This document shows, one piece after another, positions 25,101 through 37,100 of a DNA stretch of 64,000 nucleotides. Within the stretch, counting starts at the first letter, position 1; every line of letters begins with the position of its first letter. Origin of the DNA: Phlebotomus papatasi (lineage: Eukaryota; Arthropoda; Insecta; Diptera; Psychodidae); assembly GCF_024763615.1 (NCBI RefSeq), contig NC_077224.1, positions 67,528,712-67,592,711 on the forward strand. Direction: 5' to 3'. A program made the position numbers and the translations under genes. Under the pieces are notes generated by a model. It was not told the DNA's origin, ran no database searches, and worked only from the letters and a program-made list of their open reading frames with translations.

Positions 25101-28100
25101 TCCACTACTGCACTGTGCCTTAAATTCCGAATCAGCCTTCTCCAAGAACACCAACAACTCCTTGGTCATCGATCGGATGTTCTGGCCATTTATCAGGGCA
25201 AAGGACAGTTCCATGGCACGACGTCGAATGGAAACATCAGGATCCTTCAGGCATTCGAGAATTGTTGTACGGTGCCTCTGGACAGCCGAAGTGTCCGCAT
25301 GAACAGTCCTTAGGAGTGTATTGAGAGCAACATAGCGAATATTTTTATCACTATTCAAGAGAAAGCGTCCAAGAATATTTATGGCCAGAACACGTAATCC
25401 ACCTTCGGAGCTGCCAAAAGACAAAAATAAATTACAACATTATTGATATGAAGAAGGATATTTTGGAACATTTTAATCCTTCAATATCCTTCCATATCTT
25501 TGGGTAATCCTACGCTTTTAATTTTCTCTGTCTCATACAGATTGAACAATGGATATTTAATGGGAATATTTTCTTCAACAAGGTTGACATTGTTTTACAA
25601 ATAAACGTACACCACATTCACCGTGGTGTCACATATAAGATTAATATTAATATTAAGAAAAGTCGGAATGAGAGGCATATAGTATGCAGAATTTCAAATG
25701 GAAAATCACGTGTGTTAGAAAGAGTACACTCTAGTGGATTAATATGATGAGTAAGATATTACTGTTCGTATTATTTGTTTTCTGAATCGAATTACAGGCA
25801 ATTCGAGCAATTTTCCATGGGATCCAACTGTGATTCGGTCATTTTTCGAGAAAAAGGCAAGAGAGAGGCATGATAAAACACTTGCTATCTTTTTTTTGCC
25901 ATTCTCGCAGTTCAGAAAGTATTAATCTTAATAAGGTCAAGGAGTTCATCTCCTTAACCTCCTTATGCTAATTGTCGTCAGTAATCTACCAAAATGTAGG
26001 ACTTTTTTTCGGAACTAAATAGTCCGGAATAGTCGGAAATAGTGGATAGTCCCCGGGGACTGACTAGTCCTTCCACCACGAGGTTAAAAATTGAATATTT
26101 ACATTTTACCTGGCTTCCCTCTTGACGAGGAGGGTGTTCGGCTAGGGTTCAGGGATATTTGGTGCCTAGGGCAGAGCAAGATCTTTTATACCGCACTCTT
26201 TTTGTAAAAGGAGTTGCCTTATATAATTCCCTTCCCCGTGAGGCACGTAGCTCTCAACGGGCAATTCAGAAACATTTCCAAACTGGGCTTAACTGATTAG
26301 TTACTTAACTGACTTTGACAGAAGATTCAACACATTAAGTTCATACTTTTTCTGAAGAGAATTACATAAATTTGCTTCTTGACTCTTCTATAATGTTACT
26401 GTTCAGTGAAAATTCTTTAAATATAATTTAAAAACTTCTTAAATACAGGAAAAATACGCGAGTGTAAAATGCTTCTATAGGAAACACATTAATTCAAATG
26501 GAGACAATGGAAAATTTCTAATTGGAGACAAATAGTGTAAGTGAAACCGCGACCAAAGGCTTCCAAAACCTTGTTGAGTTGTTCCTGAGTGAAGGATTTG
26601 TTCTTATTCCTGGTCTTTTCTCCTTTCCCATCTAAAACAATAAGAAAATCTCTCCAAAAAAATCATATTTCCGGGGTTTCCTATTGAAACATTTGCAGAT
26701 ACTTCAGGAAAACCCTTTTTGTTCACGAAATAGGTAATTATTTCATTTGAAAACTTCACGTACCGTTAACAATGAAGATTAATACTTAATTTAACTAAAA
26801 TTAGCCAGAAATATGACATAATTGTTAAACAAAACGAATAAACAACAATCACCTCATTGTGTTTTTCATTGGAAAACATGGTCGATCGATGAAAACTTCA
26901 ATGGTGAAAAGGTACACTTTTAATCTTTCTGAGAAATTAACAAATTAAAATTTGTGAATATGAATGAATTTTCGCTTTATTTGGAGCAAAATTAACTAAA
27001 TAATGAAACTGTGGTATAGAAAATATATAAATATAATAATTTAATACTGTATTTATCATGAAAACAATGACGTTTCCATTTGGAGCAGGTTTTGAATTAG
27101 CTTAATTTACCCTAGTTTATCTTTTTTTCTCTTTTTCCTATTGTTACGGCCGTTAATCAAAGCATAAATTCTTAAAGTAAATTTCATGAAATATTGGTAA
27201 CTTAAATTTATTGCATTCATATTCACCACTCACAACTATCATGTCATTTTCTGCTTGCTGGCGCCCTTACGGGACTTCTTGTCAAATGAAATTTTTCTAC
27301 TTCCCTTTCGTTGCGTGCCACGAGATAAAGTGAGAATAAAGTGATCATCAAAAATAAACTCAAAAATGTCTTTATTTCATTGTGCAAGGCTGTTTTTTTT
27401 CACATCTGAGGGATAATTTCAGACTGTGGAGGTCTCGAGGATCAAACATTTGATCCTCCTTCGCCGAATATTTAAGAGATTATTCCATCTTTTATAGGTA
27501 AAGAGTCAATGACATTGGAAGGTCAATCAGGGGAATCCAGAGTTTTATAATTAATCTCTTCTTCGATACTTCAATAGGAAATTTCTATTTGAGGAGCAGG
27601 GAGCCTCCCTTTGCAGGGACTTTGTTCTGATATTTAATTTACGTTAAATAGGTAAATCCCAAATATTTGGTCTTCGAGCCTTCGTGGCTCCATCGTGGGA
27701 CATCTTGAGAACCAGCACTTCCGGAGATGCAAAAAAAATAAATAGGTATGAACTGATTTTAATCGGTAATGGATCGGTGATTGATATTTTTATACAAAAT
27801 TCACTTATATAACGTCTACGCAATTATTGGGCAAGAAGTTGTTTGTCAATACACTGAGAGAAATCCGAAAAAGTTAAAATAACATTCCGAAAATGTTAAT
27901 TTTGCCCTGCAGTATTGATCCGAAAACGGTGTAAATATTACCCTTTTTGGGTGTATTATGGGTTAAAGTTACCCTTCTTTCATGTTGATTTTACCCATAA
28001 AAGGTATAAAATTAACATTAAAAAATGTTGATATATTTTTACACCCAAAGTGTTAAAGTTATGACGAAAAAAAGTTAATCGCAGCCTCTTTTTTTTCTCA

Positions 28101-31100
28101 GTGTAGATTTAATTCTAGTGTAAACGAGGAAAACTTGTCCTTGTGTGATTAATACTTTTATTTCAATTTTATACCGCTTAACTTCTGTTTTGAAAGAATT
28201 ATTGCATATTTGGTAATTTCCGACGATTAATTCAATAGGTGTGGAAACCGGTGAGCGTCGGGTAAGAAGAAGCAAAGAAAATTCTCAAATTCTTCCCAAA
28301 GCTTTCGGCTCGGACTCCAAGCCTTCCTCAGTGGTCAAATTTTTAGTCTTTTCTTGCTTTGTCAAATGGTCTTTTTTGTTCACAGGGCATGGGATTTGGG
28401 GCACTGCACTTAATTTTCTACTTATTTTGAGTATTTTAGCAATTTTTCTTCTTTTTGTGTCTTCCTTAATATTTCTTTGTGAGACTACTGGTTTCAAAGT
28501 TCAATATTTGAGAAAATTCAAAAATTTCAAATATTGAACTTTGAAACCAGTAGTCTCACAAAGAAATATTAAGGAAGACACAAAAAGAAGAAAAATTGCT
28601 AAAATACTCAAAATAAGTAGAAAATTAAGTGCAGTGCCCCAAATCCCATGCCCTGTGAACAAAAAAGACCATTTGACAAAGCAAGAAAAGACTAAAAATT
28701 TGACCACTGAGGAAGGCTTGGAGTCCGAGCCGAAAGCTTTGGGAAGAATTTGAGAATTTTCTTTGCTTCTTCTTACCCGACGCTCACCGGTTTCCACACC
28801 TAATTATTGCATAAGCAAATTTTGGGCATATGGTAAGGCTTTCACGTTTCGCACACACTCTGGCTTCGAACACTTCATATAGTTTTTTATGGGCTCCGGT
28901 CAAAATCCCGAAAGCCAAAATTCCGTACGTAAAAATCCCGAAAATTATTTTTATGTATTTTTATAAGCAATTTTATTTTAAGTCACACTATTCCTGAAAA
29001 ATTAGGTCAAATTTATTAAAGAAATATAGGATATGTGAAATGTGCAGAGTGAGTGTATACGAAGCCTGAAATCCCTCCTAAATTCCTTCTGCCTAAATTC
29101 CTTGGTTTGGATATTTTTACTTAAACACTGCTCTTGCATAAAGAACATAAAAACAAAATAGTTAAAAATCGAATACGTTATCATTTATAATTTTCTTTTT
29201 TATGCACGTACACCAAATTATTTGAATGCCTTTCCCTTGTGTCTTAAATATGGTTCTCTCCATGAAAGCAATATGCAATGAATCAATGCTTATCGCAAAA
29301 ATGTGGAAACCCGAACCATTAGATAAAACTCAAGAGAATTCCATGTTAGACGTGAAGTTGAGAAACGAAGTTACTTTTATTATGTAAAAAAAAACATAAT
29401 TTATACTTTGCTCAGTCGTTTCTCGAAATTTTGATTTTTTTTCACATAAGATCCATTTCATTCATAAAACTATATCTTAAATAATAATTAATTTTACAAA
29501 ACAATTTAATTGCAATTGATGAAATTTCAATGAATTTACTTTTTTTGTAAAAATCAATAAACTTTTTCCCGCACTCTTCATACGAAAGCTTAATGAAATG
29601 GAATATGCAATTGAATTAAAATCCGAGACTCAAAAAATTTTGAAGCTTTTTTTTTGTTCTCTCCCTTTCTCTCTCTCACTGTCACTAGACGTACACAACA
29701 TAGAAAATCGATCTGTGCAAAGTCATTGAATAATGAAGAGTTATTTTTCGCGTTCTCTTACACTGAAAATCTGACGAAAAAAAAGGCTCTCGAGAAATAT
29801 CATTCTCAATAGTTCTATTGAGGTTGAATTGAAATAAATATTCTCATGGTTCAATATTCAAGTGGAATATATGAGACTATAAGTTCATTATAATTTCATT
29901 CAATATATTGAAGAGTGAAGTTAGAATAGAAAAATTGTAAAAATACTCACCGTATATCCATAATTGATAGGACAGTTTCATACAAAATTGTATTTCCCAC
30001 ATTCTTGCTCGTTTCTGTATTAGTAGCCACCTGAGCCAAGATATCATTCATTGCCTCCGATGCATCCGGATCGTTGTGCCCCAAAATTCGTAAGAGTCTC
30101 AAAATTTTCACCTAATAAATTTTCCAGGAATATCAATTTTCCCCATTACCGCGACACTTAATTAATTTAATCAAATACAAACCTGAAGGAAGGGATCACT
30201 GACTCCGCTCACATCGTGTTCAGGTGAATATCCGGCGAGTATAAGATTTTTCAGGATTCGGACTAAATTCGGAACAATCTGAATGGAAGAGAAAATAAAA
30301 AAATAAATAAATCAGCAACAGAGCTAAAACCATACATTTCTTTATAAAGCTGACAATTTGAACATGCAAAACATTCAATTATTCCTGCAATAATATAATC
30401 AAATATATTCTGTTGCTTTTACTGCCATCATCATGTCCTTTTTTTTGCCATGCTCTTCTGCTTTAAATGCTTCATCAATTTTGGAATAGAAGGATTTACT
30501 CACAGTGTGACACTAAAGTCTTCAGGGATTTAAAAAAGAGTTTTAATATTATTCAACAAGGATTTATTTATTTTAGGTGACATAGCTCTAATTATGCAGC
30601 TCTATTTTTTAAAGCTAGTTTGGATAATTAATAATAAACAATATTGAATGCAATTAAACTTAGATTATGTTTCCTCTTGGATATTCTTCTTGGATATTAA
30701 TGATTAAATAATAATAAAGATGCTATACATGAAAAGTACTTTCGCATCGTTTACTATTAACCGGTTCTCAATCGATTTATAAATCACTCAAAAGATCCAG
30801 GACAGGGATGGGGACAAAATGAGGAGCATGTTAATGATTCCATGGTCGACATATGGGGGGTCCCCCGAAGGCCCAAGTCTCTATCTCTAACCGTTTGGCC
30901 TTTAGAAGTGGTAACGGTCGGACGGATAAACAGCGTGACAGAAATATACTGCTCTCTCTGTGGAGTTTGCGCATTCAAATTCCAAAGAAGTTTTTATTAA
31001 TCCGTCTATAAAGACCTCAGATAGGGGAAGTGTGCCAAATTTCGGCCAGCTTCTAATTTCGGCCACTTTGAGTGTAATTTCGGCCATGCAAATAAATTAA

Positions 31101-34100
31101 TTAAAATTATGTATGTAATCTTCGAATAGTCAATGAATTCATTTTGATTTTAAATATTTATTCATTTTAGGATGTATTAACACAAAGACCGTTAAATTTT
31201 AGGTATGATTTGAATTTAAATTGCGTTGTAAAAACTCAGTGTGGGAAGAGTCTTACAAAAAATGTGACAGATCGGTTGTGTTTCTAGCAGTCTTCTGATT
31301 TGTGGTGAAGTGCAAAAGGTTTTCTTTCGGTGTTTTTCATGAAAATTGTTTAGTTTTCATTAAAGATTGTTTCTGTTTATGTTAATAATGAATCAATCTT
31401 TAAATTTCGGGTAAAATTGCCCAGCTAGATCCTGTATTTCGCGTAAAAAAATATATACCTTGTGAGCGTCTCTCCGGTTAGGTAGTGTTGCCTATTCCGG
31501 CAACATCTTTTGCTTTCCTCAATTTCTTATTCATTTTGTGTTTTTTTTTTCAATTTCTAAGTTCTACAATGTCCAGAGAAAAAACCATCGCTTCTATGAA
31601 AAAGATGATGTGGAAAAGGTATCGGAAGAGTTCAGGAAGAGCAAATTGCTACGGGAATCTGCGCGTAAATTTGAGATGCTACTCTTCAGGTCTTCAGGAT
31701 AAATTACATGGAAGATCTCAGGGCTTGTGGGTCATATAAACGTATTAAACTAAATATTAAACTCGTTCCGCTTGACGTTTTGAAATTTTCTATCCGTTGC
31801 GTCACAAAAGGTGGACAGAAAAAGGTGGCCGGTATTTCACTCAAAGTGGCCAGAATACTACCCAAAGCAATGTCTATATTATTATTAATTTTACAATATT
31901 TTAGGAAGTGATTTAAAGAAAACAAAAATGATAAACTAGTCTTGAAGGTTCCACACAACCCTCCGGAAAAGGAAGTAACAAAAAATATCAATATGAATTA
32001 AAAATATTGCATTTCAAACTTAAGGACTTCGGTGCTTATATGCAACTATGCCGAAATTTGGCACACTTACCCTATATCAAATGGTAAAAGATATCGTGAA
32101 TTTCTTTTGTAATATATCTTGAAAACATATTTTAAATTGGTTTTCTACTTTGAATAATGTTTCTGATTCATATTTGAATAGATGAGTCATAAAGTCACAT
32201 TGAAAATTACTAAACCACAACTGCGATAAGAGATTGACTTGTAATGCTTTCGTTTTTTTTTACTACTTGCTTTCCGCATTGTGTAAAATCTGGTTTTTTC
32301 AATATGTTATCTGTCTAGAGCTGCAACGGTAAGAGATATTGACTTCTGGTTTCGGTGACCCCCCTACAAAAAGTTTATTCTTCTACTCTCCTAAACTCCT
32401 TCTAGCCCACCAATACTGTGTTTATAGGTTTTCTCAAAATCGGTCCAAGATTTTTCGATCACTTTTGAATGTGGTTTATGCATAATTTTAAAATTTTAGA
32501 CCACTCTAAAGGGTTTATTTTTGAACTTGTTACTTGAAATTTACTTAAATTTGAATTTTGTAAGGGTGTTGAAATTTCTAATCTCATTGTATTTGTCTCA
32601 TTTAGCAATATATCATTTAAATACCGGTAATTCGCTTACGTTTCTCGAAATTTAAATTAGTTCAAGTCAAAAGTTTATAATTCCCATTAAAATCCCTTTA
32701 AAATTTGTTTTATTGGTTTCTGAAATGATTTCTAATTAACATTTTGACCTAAATTTTAGGTTTTTGGTTTCGTCTCGATGAGCACTTTCAAATCAAAATT
32801 CAAAAAGTCACCACAGGTAGCGCTGCGATAGTATCAAATTTCAAACTCATTTTTGTCAAAAATGCCATTGGGCATTTTGATCAAATTTTAGAGTGTTGTA
32901 GAAGTTCACCAAAAGTGACGTGGGTTCGATGTGGTTACAATAGAACCAGAGATATGAGAGGTCAAAGTTCACGAAATTCAAAACGCCATTTCTCCGGTTC
33001 TATTTGACCGATTTTGATGAGTGAGGGCGCAAATTAAAGGCCTCGCACACCGCTACAATTTTATAGAACATTTATACTTCGTAGGATCAACCCTAGGGGC
33101 GCCACAGTCGAAAAAAAACAATTTTCATATTACAGAAACTCAATTATCTCAAATCTTGCTCAACCGATCTTGATGATTACTTCGGCATAACTGTAGAGGA
33201 CATTTATATCTATATTTCGTCAAAACATAATTTTTTGCTCAGACAACGCTATCTCTCCAATATTGCCGTTCAAGTGTGAGAAAATTGACTTTTTCCATAA
33301 TAATGCTTTGAAATCACTCATAACCATGTCACATATTATTTAAGATTAATATTAAGATTAATACTTTCTGAACTGCGAGAATGGCAAAAAAAGATAGCAA
33401 TTGTTTTATCTTGCCTCTCTCTGCGTACAAAGTTGGCAGCAATACAATCGCTCGAAAACTGACCGCATCACAGTTGGCACGCATGGAAAATTGCTCGAAT
33501 ACGATTCAGAAAACAATTAATACGAACAGTAATATCTTAGTCAATGTATTACTCCACTAGAGTGTACTTTTTCTAACACACGTGATTTTTCATTTGAAAT
33601 TTTGCATACTATAAGGTAAAGTACCCTTTATTCGACCGGTTCCTCTATTCGACCGGTAGATTTATTTATTCAATTTAATTATATTTGCTATAATATTTTG
33701 TGTATGATCTAACATTAATAGGTCAATTATTCTTTAAATAATACGAATCAGTGACAAATTCATAGAAATTGATGAAATTCACCATCAAATATTCAAAAAT
33801 TGACCCACCGGTCGAATAGAGGAACCCGGTCGAGTAAGGGTACTTTACCTTACTTCTCTTTCCGGCTATTAATATTAATCTTATATGTGACACCACGGTC
33901 AGACGCCAATTTGAGTGCCTCCCTCTACTCGACCAAGACACTTAAAATAGGGTTTTTCAATGGAAAGTCTCACAAAATACAACAATTCTTTGATATACTT
34001 GAAGTTCAACAAATGACTACTTGGGGCGCTCTGATCGAAAAAACAAGTTCATAAACAAACAACCTCGAGTATCTTGGCTTCTGATTAATCGATGAGATCT

Positions 34101-37100
34101 GTTCTACGACAAAATTATAGAGAACATTCTGGCCTACATTTCACCAATATTTCACTTTAAATAAAAAAATAGTATAATTTCACGAATTTGATTCAAGATA
34201 ACTAAATGGCGTCCCCCAACTTCAGCTCTAAATCGAATTTGCATGCATTCCGAGTTAGCTCACGTTAAAAATCTCACCTACAACAAGCTGATCTAGGCTT
34301 ATCATTAGCTTTCATATCATTTAAGAGGCGTGGTTTAAATTTTTTTTTGGTTTAATGAAGAAGTTGAATATTAACACACTGAAAAACAGTAAGTTTTTGA
34401 AATGGTTTAATTAGTTTAAAATGAGATAACTGACATCTGTTACTGTCAAGTCTCAATCTCGAACCTTGACGTCCGAATCAAAAAGGCCTTATTTATACTG
34501 GCTCATTATTCCCTAGACAGTCTTACGGCTTAAGCCGAGAGACGGCATATGGCCACTACCGCCACTACACACTAGAGAAATTTATGTCCATATTGAAGTA
34601 AGTTCCCTACGCTTGGGTAAGAAATACACTGAGAAAAAAAGAGGGCGCGATTAACCTTTTTTCCTCAGAACTTTAACACTTTATAGGTGTAATGTATCAA
34701 CATTTTTTAATGTTAATTTTACACCTTTTTAAGGGTAAAATTAACATGAAAAGGTGTAACTTTAACTCATAATACACCTAAAAAGGGTAATATTTACACC
34801 GATTTCGGATCAATATTGCAGGGTAAAATTAACATTTTCGGAATGTTATTTTAATTTTTTCGGATTTCTCTCAGTGTATGGACATAAATTTCTCTAGTGT
34901 GTAGTGGCCATTACTGGAAAACTGATGGTAATGTGGTCTATTCATTATTTTGACTGTAATCACGCTAAGCCGCCTCTCGGCTTAAGTTGCCTCATTGCAG
35001 TCTGTGCGATTACATTAGAATTTTATGGATTTTTTTTTTTAATCATCTTCATAAGAAATATATTAAATTAAAACTTTTATTTGAACTAACGTTGAACCAA
35101 TGAAAAGTAGAATTAGTTGTTTTCTACTCCTTAAACTTTACGACTTGCATTTATTTTTATTGCCTTGTATTCTGTCACGTCTCCAAACTGCACCATTTTT
35201 ATATGACATTGTTCCCTAAGAGTATTAAATTTTCCATGAAGACTTCTCTGTCACACTGTACATTAAATTCAATGAGGGGTGTGTGCTTTTGGTCATTTTG
35301 CATACAACAATTTGTTTTTTTTTTGTCGATTATACATTATGCAGCATGCAGAGGCCAGCAATTTTTGAGCTTATTTTGTAAATCATTTCCATAAATCATT
35401 TTTCGATGTATACACGTTCAATGCAACAACAAATAATAAATAGTTCATTGATTTATTACACGAGCATGTTGCAAAGGATCCTACCTCTCGATTTCCACTA
35501 TCCTGGCAAGCAAATTGAGTTATTCATTCATTATTATTATTTCATTAAAACACAAACTAGCTTATCGGGAATATTTATCACATTCAACAGTTATATTATG
35601 AGATAAAGTGGATTTGGGGTGATTTGATTGACATATTTTTGTTGTTTTTGTCTTGCAACTCTTTACCAAACTCATTCTACATGGTAATCTTCAAATTTGC
35701 ACCAATATTACTGTGTTTGTGGGTTAATTTACTTGCATTTAATTGCCTTTGCAAAATCTAACGATAAGTTAGTGTTAAGATGAGAAGAAAATCTTTTTTA
35801 TTCATTCAAGCATAATGTTGGATTTTCTTCTCTTACGAAATAAAAGTTCATTTTCATCTCATTTTCACTCTCTCTCACTCTCCCTGCTATTTTTTTTTCG
35901 TTACCAAAAGAAAAATATATAACACCCAAACACGAATAAGAGAAAACGCGCGCGGAGACATTACGAAAAAAAAGAGGCTAAAAAAGAAATATTATCCTAC
36001 TAAATAATTCAATTATTACCTTCTTGAAGTGGCTCAGAGTGTCTGGGCTGTTTTCACACATTTCTGTTATGAGTGTTACGCCAGTTATCAATATTCCTGC
36101 AGAAAATGAAGAAATACAAAGACACATCAATAATTATCATTTGAAATAAAAATCCATCATTTGTAAAGATGTAGAAACAGAAAATGTAATACCAAAGCAT
36201 TCCAGCTTTGCAGAATGCTCAAATTCGAGTATAAATTTTAAGAAATTTAAAAACCTCTTCAGCGAATTCAAACTTTGCGCAATAGTTTGAGAAATACCCT
36301 CTAAAGAGTTTCTTTTTTAATTCTTGACCTTGAAAAATCTTTGTTAGGACTGATTCAAGGGCATTTTTGTATGCTAACGAAAAGTCGCCTTAGATATTGA
36401 AAAAATAAAGATTTTGGATGGAAGAAAAATAAAAATATTGTTAATAATCTTTAAATGAAATTGAAGAGGATCCTCCGAAAAGCACAAGTCATTATCTCTA
36501 ACCGTTTAACCTCGATTTGCTAATGACCGGCTGAACAAACGAAACGAAATCGTGTATCAAACGAAATCGTTTGATACACGAAGACTTCTCAAATCTCCGA
36601 AGGACAGAAAACAGAATTTTTTAGGTGCCAAATAATCAAAGAATTATCGTCGCTTAAATTAGCAATTGTGGCTAATTGTGCAAAGACTATGGTGGCAGTC
36701 AAAATCTCGAATGGATCGAAAACCAGAATCGGTCAAAATCCCAGAATAGCAAAAATTAAATAACAACATTTTAAATCAAAATTAAAATCCCAATACAGTT
36801 AATAACTTCTTAATTTTCCCTTTGCCAAAAATATTTCATTTGTTTTTAGTCATTTACAATTACAATTGATTTTTTATTTATTTATAACTTTGTATATACT
36901 ATTAAGGATTTTGGCTCCTTGGAATTTCAACCTATTTGGGATTTTGGCTCTTCGGTATTTTGACGCATTCGGGATTTTGGCCTTCTGAGATACCTATTCA
37001 TTCGGAATATTGGATCATTCGAGATTTCAATCGAATCGGAATCTAACTTCTGCGGGAGTTTTTGAATTATTCGAAATTTTTCCTTCTGTGATTTTTCAAC

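Larger units (their letters stand above)
34519..35007. mobile_element. Outermost element of a three-level nest (GGCTTAAGCCGAGAG)
   Basis: GGCTTAAGCCGAGAGACGG at 34519 is matched near the right by GCCTCTCGGCTTAAG in inverted arrangement. Between them lies the GGCC.CTACACAC element (34548-34912), itself split by the CACTGAGA element. The exact outer borders are uncertain. Confidence 0.5.

Noticed and set aside
28241..28797. Mirrored 98- and 70-codon frames in the palindrome
   Set aside because: They arise from symmetry of the arms; no protein family is recognised and no promoter is visible.
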